NCBI GenBank assembly: GCA_015178975.1
Contig: WHVD01000177.1
Span: 62,001-126,000 of the forward strand
Source: Hysterangium stoloniferum
Lineage: Eukaryota; Basidiomycota; Agaricomycetes; Hysterangiales; Hysterangiaceae
Length of the DNA stretch: 64,000 nucleotides
Direction: 5' to 3'
Both the position numbers and the translations under genes were made by a program. The notes beneath the pieces are model-generated. The model was not told the DNA's origin and ran no database searches. It saw nothing but the letters and a program-made list of their open reading frames with translations. Position 1 is the first letter of the stretch. Each line of letters starts with the position of its first letter. This document shows, one piece after another, positions 23,027 through 36,300 of this stretch.

Positions 23027-24595
23027 ATGTTTGTACCAGCATTGTTATTGCTGTTTCTTCCGGTCGCATACGCTGCCCAGGTACGTGTTCACATTTCTAC
23101 ACGCTACCCAGTCGTCACCTTGCACGGCTCCTATAGGCTCTGACGTTCGTTCAACCGTCAGTGAACCCAACCTCGCCTTCACCAAATTATGTGGGTGCAT
23201 CCAATTTCACCCTCAACCCTCCAGCGGCAGCAAGTGGTCCTGCATTTGGTAGATTTATATTTGTAGGGTTTTATATCGCATTCAGAATTGAACTCCGAAT
23301 ATTCATTCCTTGACAGATACTTTTCGAAAACACTGCATTCTCTGTGGCCAATACAAGCGTGAGTAAACCATAATACGTTTAAGACATACATAAACGGATC
23401 ATATCTTCAACCACAGCCCGTACTCACCCAGCTGAAACAACAAGGCATCCTTCTTACGAAGTATTTCTCGCTCGCACATCCCTCCGAGCCCAATTATCTT
23501 ACGTTCTCCGGCGGCTCAACCTTCGGACTTGCTGCTGATAGTGATATCACTATTCCACCGAAGTAAGTGCCGTACCAGTTATTGTTGCTTCAAATGACTA
23601 TATTGACCTTTTTGCTATAGTGTTACCACCGTCGTGGATCTTTTGGAGGAAAAGGGAATTGCATGGGCTACATACCAAGAGAACATGCCCTGTGATGGTT
23701 ACAACGGAGAGAGGTACGTCGAAACCTCCGATACCTTTCTATGAAATATCAGGCTGAATCTTTACATTGGGAGACTAGTTTTGCCTCAAAGAACTACCTT
23801 CAACCATCATCAACCACACCCCTTACGTTCTACTTCAGAAAGCACAACCCCTTCGTACAATTTGAGGCCGTAAGATTTAACGCAGAGAGAGCGAAGCGTA
23901 TCCGCAATTACAACGACTTCGCTGCTGATATACAGGCAAATAGCCTCCCACCGTTCGTCATGATGACCCCGAACATTCAGAACGACGGTCATGACAGCAC
24001 GCCCACTTTCGTCGATCAATACCTGCAATATTTCTTGACTCCCCTGTTGAATGACACACGCTTTAATGGTCCTGATACCCTGATCATGTTGACTTACGAC
24101 GAGGATGATTCGGCGGGCAACAACCAAGTTTACACATTGTTGCTTGGAAACGCCATTCCAGCAACCCTTCGTGGTACTCAAGACACTACCTACCACACTC
24201 ATTATTCGGTGTTGAGTACCATTCAATCCAACTGGGGACTAAACTGTCTTGGCCGTGAAGATACAAATAAGTAAGTCGTCGGTCACTCTACAACTCGCAA
24301 AACATAATTCAACATGGATCTTAGGACCCTTTCCAATGTCTTCAATTTTGTCGCTGCAAAGACGGGATATCAGAATCTCGCTGTGACCAACATTCCGGTT
24401 ACGAACAAGGAAGGCGCTACACCTGGTCCTTTTAACCCCACCACTTCGCTGAAAATACCTTTTGCGCAATTCACGCCCAATGTGAACGCCCAATGTGCAT
24501 CCCCCTCCGGTGTTGTTATGACCGCGCCCATTGGGACGATTAATACGGGCTTGTTTGTTGGCAACTGTCCCGTTTTGACCAACACCCCGCCTTGA
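23027..24595 (+). CDS. secreted acid phosphatase, phosphoesterase family
   Basis: Fungal phosphate-repressible type acid phosphatase (phosphoesterase family with phospholipase C-like fold). Seven exons (23027-23080, 23137-23262, 23317-23358, 23417-23562, 23621-23713, 23779-24270, 24325-24595) give 407 residues. A signal peptide is plain: MFVPALLLLFLPVAYAAQ. Family landmarks are FENTAFS with the nucleophile Thr region, SLAHPSEPNYLTFSGG, RKHNPFV, MTPNIQNDGHDS and LTYDEDDSAGNN, which hold metal ligands. Several N-glycosylation sites (NFT, NTS, NVT, NDT) support secretion. It probably mobilises organic phosphate outside the cell. It is convergent with OLE1. Confidence 0.88.
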
Positions 24596-25085
24596 GTGGT
24601 TTAAAGGAACAAGAGAGACTGGTCACGGTTGTAATATATCAGTTGCATTGACACATTATGCCTTGTTATGCTTCAATCTGTCTTTATTTTCATTACTGGA
24701 CAATTCATGTCGTACATAGCGTGTTAAATCAAGCTGGTTCACCGGCTGTGATAAGATGCCATTGTCAATCCACCGATCCAGGGTAGATTCAATCAACTTG
24801 TGGGTAGAGAACATGTTAACCGTGTTTCACATGGGTATGCACTACTTATTTTCAGGGCATGATGCCTATGGGGAAATCTACAGCTTGCAGTAGATTTACC
24901 TCTGTGGTCATCAACAATAGAAAAGTAAAATAAATAGGTCATGCCATAATGAAATTTGTTTGTTCCAAGTATCTTTAGGTACTTAGGAACGTAAACATCT
25001 ACATCATCTTCATCTAGTCATGTCAATGCGTGGTTTACAATGCAGGGGAGCGTGGAAGAGATGAGGAATGGGCCATGAAACGACG

Positions 25086-26780
25086 TCAACGAGAATCGTA
25101 GTTCACGAGATTGTCAGCTTCCGGTTCGGAGACGGCGGAACTGTTGTATGGGGACTGGATCTCGTTGGCACGCATAACGCGGAGCTTTTGAGACGGAGGA
25201 ATAGCACGCTCAGACTCCAGCTCGAGTCCACCGTGAAGAATTCCAACACGCATCATCGCCAGAAGCTGCAAGTCGAATGAGTATGTATGGCTAAGACCCA
25301 AAGAGGTAACAACGAGACTTACATTATGGGCGGCGTTGGAATGCTCATATATACCACCGAAGAATGCCGTTGTCGCATCCTTTCCAATGTTTTTGGCAAG
25401 TAAGTTACGCCCACCTGGGTGTTCATCCATAAAGGACGATACGTCGTGGATGTATCCGGAAATGAGGACAAGTGGGCGTTTCTCGCTCTGTTCTTGGACT
25501 TTACACGAGGCAGGGTGAATGGGAGTTGACGGGACATAAATGGCAAGACTTACAACTTTCCCAGTTAATTACGGGTAAGTCGGTCAGTTCTGATGGCCAA
25601 TTGAGACGATCCTGTGTACTGCGCAACTTCTTCAACTCCATGGTAAGCTGACCCTTCTTTACCTCATTTTCAGGGAAGCTACGAAGGTGTGTGGCAAGTC
25701 CAAGCCATTGGCAGGTAACAATAAACCATTTTGTAGGATCGTATTGGTACCACTTGATAGCATTCCGGTAGTCCATAGGGAACTGATGGTGAAAGTTGTG
25801 GTAACCCTCACCAATGGTGACAAGGGCAGTGATGAAGTGGTCGCGAGGAGTGTGTTTATCGTCAAAAGGAGTGTCTCCAAGGTAATGGGCGAGACTGTTT
25901 ACGCAAAAGGTTGACTGGTAATTGGGAGTGTAGCATAAACATAAGATTTATGCAAATGAATGTAGAGACGTACGTGATGAACAAACATAAGTCGGGCAGC
26001 ACCGGCAAAAAAGAAACCACCCCTCCAGTCTCCCCAACCCAGACCGGCGACTGCCATGGGGACGAAAAGACCCATGATGAGGAACAGGGGAAGATAATGC
26101 CTGTGCTGCCATCGCACTACTTGGTTCTTGCTCAAGTCGGAAACATCTGCAACGCCAGGCTTGCGACGAGGCTTGACAATCATCCAGCCAATGTGAGACC
26201 ATAGTAAACCATGGTGAGCGCCGTAAGGGTCCAAGTCGGTGTCCGTGTAACGATGGTGTGCGCGGTGACCGCGAGCCCACCACTTGATGGAACCCTCGAC
26301 CGCGCCAGCGCCAGCAAGCGCAAGAAAGTATTCTAGGGGCTTTGAGGCGTTATAAGAGCGATGGGCCCAGAGACGATGATACCCAGCGGTAATGCCTTGG
26401 AAGAGAGTTGTGAGTAAAAGGGAGGTCAGGCATAAAATGAAGAGCATACCGAGGCCAGTGAAGAAGTAATACATGACACTGAATATGGCAGTCCTCCATT
26501 GTAAACGTGTAGTGTACAAACCCCAGATGGTGAGAATTGGAGTGATAGAAAGGATGGTTACGTTAAGCCAATTGAGCTCTGTCCAGAAATTCTGCAAAGT
26601 TACTGGAGGAAGAGGAGCTGTTGTTTTCAAAGTATGAGATACATAGTTATCGGGAACTGCAAGGTCGTTAGGGATGGGGTCAGTTGCGAGATGGAAGGGC
26701 TTCGTTGGGGGCGTTAGGGGCGGGGTAATGGCAGAGATCTCAGGAGGGGGGGTCTTCCTAGAGGGGCGAATAGAGGACAT
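25086..26780 (-). CDS. OLE1: acyl-CoA delta-9 desaturase with cytochrome b5 domain
   Basis: ER membrane enzyme that puts the first double bond in stearoyl- or palmitoyl-CoA. Four exons (26780-25974, 25914-25554, 25498-25323, 25265-25086) give 507 residues. Membrane helices lie near residues 70-130 and after 215. The iron-binding histidine boxes are HRLWAHR near 135, HRAHH near 175 and HNFHH in exon two. A C-terminal cytochrome b5 domain carries the heme-ligand motif DEHPGGR, so electron delivery is fused to the enzyme, as is usual in fungi. All catalytic motifs are intact. The start follows from the Pro-rich N-terminal tail; no closer ATG fits. Confidence 0.95.
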
Positions 26781-27235
26781 CAGGACGAGGGGAGAGGCAG
26801 AGGATGGGAGGGAAGAGGAGGAGAGTAAATACGAGTACGAGTAAAGGGGGTCGGCTTTAACATGTAGGCGAGTTGATTGGGGGGAATTCAGCGCTTATTT
26901 TCTCCCCAACAGCCGTTATGGAGCGGTGGGCTTAGTAAGCGCGCACAAGAGTGTTTTAGTGATAGAAAACAGCCCTGTAAAGTTTCGTTGTGGTCGTCAT
27001 AGAAGTGTAGCTGATACGAGCACTCGCGGTGCCCTTGTATAGCAGTTCAAATCAGTGATCCTATGCCAGATTCGTCTTGGCAAGGTGAGCTACCCTGTTT
27101 TCCACGCGACCTCACTTTAATCAGTAGCCCGTCAAGTCAAGTGCCATCCGCATCGTCCATGGTTCAGATATACCACAATAATAGCGGATTAGAAAGTGTA
27201 CATTCCCCGAATTAGGGTAAGCCTGTGACCCTCAA
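26781..27235. other. OLE1 promoter region, no gene seen
   Basis: 455 bp between the OLE1 start and the SEC14 stop, both on the minus strand. No ORF with family features was seen. It should hold the OLE1 promoter and the SEC14 3' end. Confidence 0.4.
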
Positions 27236-28297
27236 TCATCCCTCCGTCCCTGCCTCCACCATCGTGCCGTTTCCACCAGCCTTCGCCTTAATACCAGATT
27301 CATTCCATGGACCCTTGTCCGACATCGAGCACCCACCCACACACTCACACGTTCCCCCAAGCTCCCTCGGCAAGTTCTCCGCTGGGATTTGTGCAAGCAG
27401 CTCTTGTTTGTAGTCTTTACCCAGAATCGCAATCTTCGACACCGTCACCGGGTCGAGCCAAGGCTTGATAATGCTCCAGACCGTCGTGAAGAGGTATGGT
27501 GCATTGCAAATGTAGAACTTCCCCATCGTCTCCGGGTAATAGTTTTGACCAATCTGCGACGCGGCAAGCACGTAGTCTTTCACCCGGTAAAATTGGCCAA
27601 TCCCAACGTTATGTAGGTCGAGGATTGTGCAACTGGTTTCCACAGGGTGGCCCACCTTCGCGGAGCACGCTGGAAAGCGCTGGATGATCATTTTCTCGTA
27701 TTCTTGCACAAGATGCTTCAGCTGACGCTCTTGTGTCGTGATATTATAAAGCGCTTTGATATCTAATTTTCCTAATCGCTCTATATATACTGGACGGCCA
27801 TCCTGGTAGAGTGCTCAATCCGAGACGGGCGACAATATAAAAATCCAGTGTAACTGACCTTGTCTACGCTATGGTAGTATTGAGGATAATATTTATCAAC
27901 TTCGGGTTGCTCTGAGTAATCGAAACTATTCATCGACTAAGAATGAGTGACTCTCTGGATCAACAGGTCCCGTACCGTGCGATATTGTCCACATCCAGCT
28001 CCTTCCGCCACTTTTCAGCGGCGATGATCATTTCTTTTGCTTTTACAAGATCAAACTGTCGCGCTCGCAAAAACCGCAGCAGCGTCGCATCGTCATGCCG
28101 TTCTGGAACAAAAAAACCTGGGTTACACTAATGAGTGAAGGTGCAGAGGTAAGGGTTCATGGAACAAACCAACCTTCGTTCTGTAGCTCCTTCTTGAATT
28201 TCTCTAAGGTGTGTTGCTGGGGAATAGAGAGGTTTCCAAGTCTTCCCGGGAGAGGCTTAGAAGGGTCTTGCACTTGTGGTGGTGGGTTGGGAGGCAT
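27236..28297 (-). CDS. SEC14: Sec14-type phosphatidylinositol/phosphatidylcholine transfer protein
   Basis: Cytosolic lipid transfer protein that coordinates lipid metabolism with Golgi export. Four exons (28297-28174, 28117-27976, 27925-27859, 27802-27236) give 299 residues. The CRAL-TRIO N-terminal helices carry [19 protein letters not shown]. The lipid-binding CRAL-TRIO domain has [29 protein letters not shown] and [23 protein letters not shown], all diagnostic. The end [19 protein letters not shown] is typical. The first intron uses the weak donor GTTGGT, also seen in WAPL. An in-frame ATG at 28360 would add 21 residues, but MPPNPPPQ is the likelier start. Confidence 0.95.
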
Positions 28298-28988
28298 GTT
28301 GTACTTTGCAACCCAAGTATGCTGACATAATTGACTGCTCAGGGCCTCAGCGCCAATCAACCGTGGAATTTATTTTCAGCTCCGCTTTATTTGTGTGATT
28401 CAACCTTCATCTCATCATCTTTCAAGAGCAACTTCTATCTTGATGCTTTCAAGAGCAATGACCATCCCTTATTGTACTTTTCAAAGGCGACTATAGCTAT
28501 CGGAATCTCCAGTGATAATGCATAGTGACTGTGACTGAAGAGATAGATCGCCAGGCCCGATTTGTTTCTTTTTCATAAAATTTCTACAACCTTTTCAGGC
28601 ACTCGTGTGTACAAAGACCTTGACATTTCCCCGAAGGTTTTTGAAGTGTTTTACGGTGCTATATTAATCTTACTTTTTCAACCTTTTCCTTAACCCTCAT
28701 CGATGTTGGTTTGACGAGGATCGGAATCGTGCTTGTAGTTACATCCTTATATGCTATTGAGCAATCGAATATGTTTATCACCACGAGGACTGGTAATTTA
28801 TGTTCTACACTGAGGTGTCGAGACAATTTTGCACACTAGTCTTCGAGTAGTATATCACAGTCACTTGTGGTAAGCGACATTGAGATATCACGTGACTTGT
28901 CTGAAGTTTCGCGTCTCGTACTCTCGACGAACTTCCACGACCACGAACTCACGTCCCGACCGACATATAACCTCGTACTTTCTTGCAT
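28298..28988. other. divergent promoter region, no gene seen
   Basis: About 690 bp between the SEC14 start (minus) and the next gene (plus). Short direct similarities such as TTTCAAGAGCAA repeated near 28419 and 28447 are present. Nothing else stands out. Confidence 0.4.
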
Positions 28989-31900
28989 ATGGCGTCTTCA
29001 AACGAAAATATAAACCCACGTTCTTTACCCAACCTCTCAAACCTCCTCACTCATTCTGCTCAGAAACATCCCAAGAGCAACAAGGACCACACTGGTCTCA
29101 AAGCCTCTTCCCTGCATAATGTTGCTCTTGACACATTCAATGATGGACAAGTCGACCAAGAGATGCAGAATCCACTTCCTACTCCGCCCTGCTCGCGCTC
29201 CAGTGGGCAGCAGACACGACTTCCAATTTCCCCTCCCCCAGAAGAGGAGCTCAGAGTAATGGAGCTTGTACGTCTGCTCGGTTGTTATTTGCTGATATCC
29301 TGTAATCCTTGCCTTACAGAGTGCCCATGCTCAATCGCCTAGAGTCTTTCAATCACAGTCCCACATTCCCATGCGTTCCCGTCCTGGCGCATTCAAACTT
29401 CCTGGACCACCACAGTCTTTTGCAAACTTTCAACAGCATACTTCTCCAAACGTGCCCGAGTCTTCTGCACTGCGCTCAAATTCGCGCAAACGTGCTCGCT
29501 CATTCTTTCCTTCAATTCCTATTTCCAATTCTTCAAAGTCGCTTCCTAGCGAAGCTAAGCCCGCAGCAGCGGCACCTTCACCCAACCCGAAACCTCGCAA
29601 GCAACTCAAAATGTACGAGACAGGCGTATACGACGGCTCCGGCTTTAAACGGCGACATACAGGCGAGACATCACTTGATGAGAACAGTGAGTCGTCTATG
29701 GTTAAGAGTCCGATTCGGAAGAAGCGCCGCGACCCAGGGTTACAAGATTATACACCGCAACGTGAAAGTGAGACGACGCCCTCCGCTTCGAGATGCACCA
29801 CGCGTGGACGCAGATCAGCAACTCCCGATGTGCGCTATGAGGCTCCAGCAGAACAGTTTACACCTCCTCGTTCTGTTGTTCTAAGTGTCCCATCCTCTAC
29901 TACCTCCGTTCGTTCACGATCCGTGAAACCACCATCATCAAGCGGAGGTGGAACCAGGCCTAGTGTAGAGCGTAAAGTAGTCACCGTGAAAGTTGAGCGA
30001 TTCACTTCACCGTTCCCTCTACCGCCCGTGGACTTGTCAAAGCCTGTTCCGCCGCCGAGTCCAACTGATGATCCCCTCCTCCTGGTAGGTGTGGACGAGC
30101 CGCTACGCCGATGCGCTACACCAGTCGACAAACGAACGCTTGTAGACGCCGCAGTTGGCGCAGATTTAGGTGATGGTAATCCACCCAGTACACCTATTCG
30201 ACATCGATCACCCAGTATCGTTCGTGAGATAAATCAGAGCCATTGGAATTTCGGTTCAAACGGTCCCGAACAGACCGCACTCATGGATGTCGAATTCGAT
30301 GGACCCTCAAACTTCGAAGCCACTTTCAACCCTGGATTTGATTCTGACGATGACGACAATGACAATATGGCCAACATCGACGACGGTGTCTTTACACAGC
30401 CGCCTGTAGCACAATTCGACCCCAATGAGACCACTGGTTCCCATATCTTCCATTCTGATGATGTGGAGGCACAGGCTGGTGAGGATGAGGGGGAGTTTAC
30501 TGGTCGGTTTAAATTCTACAATACCCCTCTCAAGCAAGATCCCCCGAGTAGCGCCACTAGGATGCGTAGGGAAAGTTGGGGTAGACCCATCAGTCCGTTC
30601 CCATTCTCTCTCAGAACAAACGTTCTAGAGGAAAATCATAATCATAGCGAGGTTGCACAACACGTTTCACTCCCACTCAGTCCAAGTCCCAGTCAACGAC
30701 GCAGGACATCGATAACTCCCAGACGTCATGGTCGTACTTTAAGCGAAATGGAGGCTATTCTTGAGTCTAAGACAGCAAATCAGAATATACTGGCCGACAA
30801 GCCGGATCAATTGTCTGTTGTTGAGGAACCTCACAAAGAACTGCTTAATAGGAACCTAGGCTTTGCTTCCGAATATGTCGACAGCAGTGATGAGCAGGAG
30901 AGCGATGGCTCCGAAAACGAACTGTGTGATGAAGAAGAAGCGGTTGCCGTAGAACGTGAGATCACACCTTTCGATGGCTCTAATGGTGACGACGGCGACG
31001 GTCGGGACAATTCTAATAACGGGAGTAACCCTCCAGCGAGCCCGGAACTTTACGAGGATACTCGATCTTCCGTTGACGATGAGAACTTCCTACGCGATTC
31101 CTCCGTTCGCCACATGCCTGCGTTGTTTACCGATTTCGTGGTAGCTGTAGCAGATGATCATACTCGTTCATCACATGCATATGATGACGATGACGATAGT
31201 TCGGAAGACGATCTGCCCATTGGTATGGTCCAAGTGTCTAGCAGTGATCCCAGAGCTGCCGCTCGTGCTGCTGCAATCCTCAAGCTTGTAAGTTTCGCTG
31301 TTGAATGGCCGAATACTATATTAATATTTTTCATTATCAGCACCATGCCTACGTCTTGGACGGCGACATCACAAAACGTTCCCGAAGGCACTCTGCCCAC
31401 GGCGTTTCGCGCCGAGCATCCTTAAGTCCTGGTGGCGCAGAATCAAGCACTGAGGACAGCATCCGCCGTGCACGACGAAAGAGCCTTTCGTCTGGCGGAG
31501 GGGTGTTACAATTCAAGCCTCGTCAGACTGCACACTCTCCACTTTCACAGACCACTTTCCTGGCGCCCCACTCTCCAGCGGTGTCTGCTAAGGAGGCTCT
31601 AGAAGAGGCTGAAAGTGATATTCGCGCCAGGAGTGCTAGTCCTATGAGAATAGTGACACCTATGCGATCGATGTCCCTGCATGGCGAGATTGCCACATCG
31701 TTACCAATCGAGATGAGTAGCCAAGAAGGGCGGGAAGGCCAACAGCCGGCTGTTGAATGGGGTAAAGTCCACTGGAAGATGCTCGATACCTGCTTCACTG
31801 ATGAACGTCTTGCGGTTGGCGAAACAATGGGCTTGCATGGTAAGATGGCTTCCGTGGACGATGTCGCCCTTGATGCTATTGTGGAGAGGTTTTTGATAGA

Positions 31901-32996
31901 GAATGAAGATAGTGTGACTTGGGATCGGTACGTAACTACTAACACTTACATGCCCTTGGCTGATGTTCAATCAAATAGTCAAACACTTCTTCGCCGCGTT
32001 CAAGCATTATCAGCAAGGCAGCGCACGGGACGCGGTGCTCCGCCTTCTCCACACATAAAGGTTATACGGGATAGTACCCCAACGCCTGGTCTACGTGCGC
32101 TTGTCCCTCCGCCCGAGGTGGATGCACCCGCTAAACTTCCCCCAACATTGCTTGCTCCACGTTATGCTCACTTGCTCGATGAAGCCAAGACAATTAGGGC
32201 TACTGTTTCATCGACTACGGTTGGCTCTATAATTGTCTCTCCGACACCAATTTCAGAAGATACATCGGAAGGTGTCACATCCCCACTGTTGGCATCCACT
32301 ACGAGTGCGCAAGAAAACTCTGATATCATCGGTGTTCCCGCATCATCTACAAAGCAACTTGTCTCTTCCACATCGGTCTCAAAAGATGCATCTGAAGACA
32401 TCACGCCCCCAGTGACGGCGTCCATAGTGCCCATGAATGTGCAAGAAGACTCTGATATTGTTAATGTTCCCGCGTCATCTACAAAGAAAGTCCTCAATTA
32501 CCTTGGATCTTTCCTTGGTCGAGCTAGTGACAATGTTGCGCCCCGGAAGCCAACGTTGCAGCCCTCATTTTCGACGGCGCTTCCGTTGCCTCCTCCTGAA
32601 ATGCGACAAATACCAAGAGGCCCAATCAACACCCCTGCAAAGAAGCCTCTTCCGAAAAGTCAAGCCCCACGAGAACTCGTTCACCTGACAGAGGTACAAC
32701 CGCTTCCTAAACAAATGGAGTTTCCGAAGACAAAGAGCGTCAGGGAAATGGTAGCATTGAATCATATTGACCCTCCACGATCTGTCCGACGACCTAGGAC
32801 GATTAGCGGCCCTATTGTCATTCCCGGGAGAGAGAGGCGTGACAGTGGAAGTAGCGTTAAAGACCTTGTTAAGAGCTTCGAAGAAGTAAGGAAGAAAACG
32901 GAGGAGGAGAATAATCAGACGAAGTCGCGGCCTATGATCAGAAAGCTGGCTAGTGTGAACAATCTAGCTGGCGACCGTCCTATCTGGAAGCCATGA
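28989..32996 (+). CDS. large acidic Ser/Pro-rich protein of unknown function
   Basis: Four exons (28989-29267, 29320-31287, 31341-31927, 31979-32996) give 1283 residues. I do not recognise the family. It is largely disordered: basic patches (NSRKRARSF, SPIRKKRRD), many SP/TP dipeptides that look like CDK sites, and acidic tracts (DSDDDDNDN, AYDDDDDSSEDDLP). One segment looks folded and conserved: VEWGKVHWKMLDTCFTDERL followed by VDDVALDAIVERFLI, and TLLRRVQALSARQR across an intron. The last exon contains an imperfect duplication of about 45 residues (bases 32245-32490), each copy ending VPASSTK. The composition suggests a nuclear, cell-cycle-regulated protein, but that is inference. The last intron is 51 bp, a multiple of three, and could be retained without a stop. 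Confidence 0.7.
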
Positions 32997-33257
32997 TTCC
33001 CATATTGTTGTTCTTGACATCATGATATCTTTGTTGTTGATGCTGTGCACCAGCGTATGTTTATATCCTGTCTCTATTGCGTTTTGATTATAACTTGTAT
33101 ATATGCGCTCTCTTGACTATGTCTTATTATGATTCATGAATTCTATGATAATACAAGTGCGATGTTGCAGATATATATGATATTCATGGGAAGATTAAGA
33201 AACAAGTTGACCGATGGGAGAGCTACCAACCCAAAGAACTTGTAAGACCACGGAGAG

Positions 33258-33313
33258 ACGCGTTATTTAAATTCTATTACCCTGAGTCGCGACTGTTACG
33301 TATCGTCACGCGT
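33258..33313 (+). promoter_or_regulatory. two MluI cell-cycle boxes before MSH2
   Basis: ACGCGT occurs at 33258-33263 and 33308-33313, 99 and 49 bp upstream of the MSH2 start. MCB elements are bound by MBF and drive G1/S expression of replication and repair genes in fungi. Two perfect copies in the right place make regulated MSH2 expression plausible. Confidence 0.5.
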
Positions 33314-33356
33314 TTTATTGGTGTTTTCCTCCGCTCTCTTCAATAGTCTCACCATA

Positions 33357-36300
33357 ATGATGTACGACAAGGAGAAAGAGGACGGTGATAATGGTGGTAC
33401 GTAAATCACTCTTTCTATCCTACTCGTCCTTAATTGTTTTACCCACAGACTCGCTGGTCGATAGCGGTTTTTGCAGTTTCTTTGAACGTTTGGAGGTGAG
33501 TGGTCTTTTATACGCGACACGTACATAGCACTAGACTAGACATTTATGTGACAGCAACGTGAAGATACCATTAGGCTTTTCGAACGTCCCGTATGTACGC
33601 ATATTGGACCACTAAAACAAAACTTATTCGGACTTAGGAATATTACACCCTTCACGGAAACGACGCTCGCTATGTTGCACAGCATTTTTATCACACTACC
33701 AGTGTATTGAAATGGTTTGGAAGGGGTTATAAAAATGGAAAGTGAGCAACCGGTTTTGTCAGTGGGAGGCAGCCCAATTGACTATATATTATAGCGTCAA
33801 GGAAGGCCTTCCGTCCTGTACCATGCGTACAGAGCAAGCAAAAACGTTCCTTCGGGAAGCTTTAACAGCCCGACAGCTCCGGGTCCAAATATGGATCCCA
33901 GAGGCGGGAAGTTCAAAGAAGCATCCTAGCAAATGGAAGTTAGACAAGCAGGTTTGCCATGTATTCTTCTGGGTATTTGCAATTGCTCACAAAATCACAG
34001 GCATCTCCCGGGAATATCACGCCTTTGGAGGACCTATTATTCGTCAATATGGACCTTCTTGCTGCTCCGATTATTCTCTCTATAAAAGTTGCAACTCAGG
34101 ACAAAATTAAAGTCGTCGGTGTTGCCTTCGCCGATACTAGTGTACGACAAATAGGCGTATCAGAATTCGTAGATAATGATCTGTTCTCAAATACAGAGGT
34201 CTGCGGTCTTGATTTCTACACATATACCTCATTGAAGACGCCATTCCTCTAGTCGCTGCTAATCCAGCTATCGGTCAAAGAATGCGTGTTACCTATCGCG
34301 ACTGCAGCTACAGATTTCGATTTAACCAAGATAAAAGAGGTCATTGAACGATGTGGGGTTGTCCTCACGGAACGCAAGTCGGGTCAGTAACCGTTCTACT
34401 TCACTGAAACACCCAGCTCACATGGCAGCAGGTGAATTTTTACCCAAAAATATAGAGCAGGATCTTAATCGGTTGCTCAATATCGAAGCCAACTCTGCTG
34501 CATTGCGTACGCATGTTTGTTTCTTCGTTATCCCCCGGACAGGAGGCTTAACTTCCACCCTTGTAGCCGAGTTTGAATTCAAGCATGCTATGGGAGCCAC
34601 AGCTGCGCTCGTTTCATATCTTTCTCTCCTTACCGATCCTTCCAACTACGGTCAATATACACTTCGTCGACATGATCTCGCACAATATATGAGGCTTGAT
34701 GCGAGTGCACTGAGGGCCTTGTCTCTTATGCCTGCCCCTGGTGTAACTACATATGTCTTATTGATGGACTCGACCGACTAATGAGCACGAATTCTTTTAG
34801 GATTTCTCGAAGAATACGTCATTGTTCGGCCTGTTGAATAAGTGCAAGTCACCTCAAGGGATTCGACTTCTCGGTGCATGGCTCAAACAACCGTTGGTTA
34901 ATTTGCATGAGATTAGTGAGTCTTATGTGCGTACTAGCCACTGATCACCACTGACTGGAACGATATAGAGAAGCGACAAGATCTGGTTGAAATCTTCGTG
35001 GGGGATGCTAATTCGAGACGCATTATTCAAGTATGTTCTGCAGCTGATGTCAAATTTCTCTGATCAATATCCCTAGGAGGAATATTTGAAAAACATGCCG
35101 GATATGCACCGTATCAGCAAGCGGTTACAAAAGGGAGCCGCATCGCTCGAAGAGGTTGTGCGCATATATCAAGCCACATTGAAAGTAAACTAGAGCCTTC
35201 TGCTGCTTTATGTTATCACTGATCCTTGTTGCCTCGACCCCTTAGCTCCCGGACCTAATCGCAACTCTAAGGAACATTGAATCTGAAACAACTACCTCTC
35301 CGAAGCTCATCGGGGAACAGTACGTGGAGCAATTGCAAGTACGTACATGCGATCGACCGCCCCATTAATGACCCTCAACCTTATCATCGCAGGAGTATGA
35401 GAATAATCTACAAAAGTACGTGGAGATGGTCGAGCAAACGCTTGATCTTTCCGATACATCTTCCCATACCTACGTCATCAAACCAGAGTACGACGAAAGG
35501 CTTCAAGATATCGCCACTGAGCTTGGCGAGCAACGAGATCTCTTAGACGGCGAGCATCGTCGTGTCGGGCGGGATCTCGGATTAGAGTTGGATAAAAAAC
35601 TTCATCTAGAGAACAAAGACACGGTCGGGTACTGCTTCCGTGTCACAAAGACGGTGTGTTTAGTTTCAATTGTTGGAACTGCTTACTTCATACCCATGTT
35701 GTAGGACGCTAAATCTATTCAAGACGCCGAAGGATATGAAGAGCTAAAACAGGTTAAAGGCGGCATATACTTCCGCACGAAAAAGTTAAAGGAAGTTGCG
35801 GAAAAGTATGCATCGCTTACAGCCAAGTATCAAAAACTCCAATCTGGCTTGGTGAAGGAAGTTGTAAATATTGCAGGTATGCCAACTAACTATGTTTCAT
35901 TGATGCTCTCGACGGCTGACATCTAGGCGTTTGTAGCTACATATGCCCCTGTCCTAGAATTGCTCGACACCCTTATTGCCCATCTAGATGTGATCGTGAG
36001 GTAGAGAATACGAAACAGAAACAATACTTTGAAATACTGAATCAACTTTTGTAGCTTTGCGCACGTTGCTAGTAATGCTCCTACCGCATATATCAAGCCA
36101 AAGATGTTGACAAAAGGTGTGCCTTTTCACTATCGTGGACAGGACGGTTGCATATCGTCGTTTAGGAACGGGTAGTGTGATTCTCAAAGAGGCACGACAC
36201 CCATGCCTAGAGGTTCAAGAGGATGTCAACTTCATTCCCAATGATGTAGAAATGGTCAAAGGTCCTTTTTTCTTTGCTTGTTTTCGTTTTGCCGTCATTG

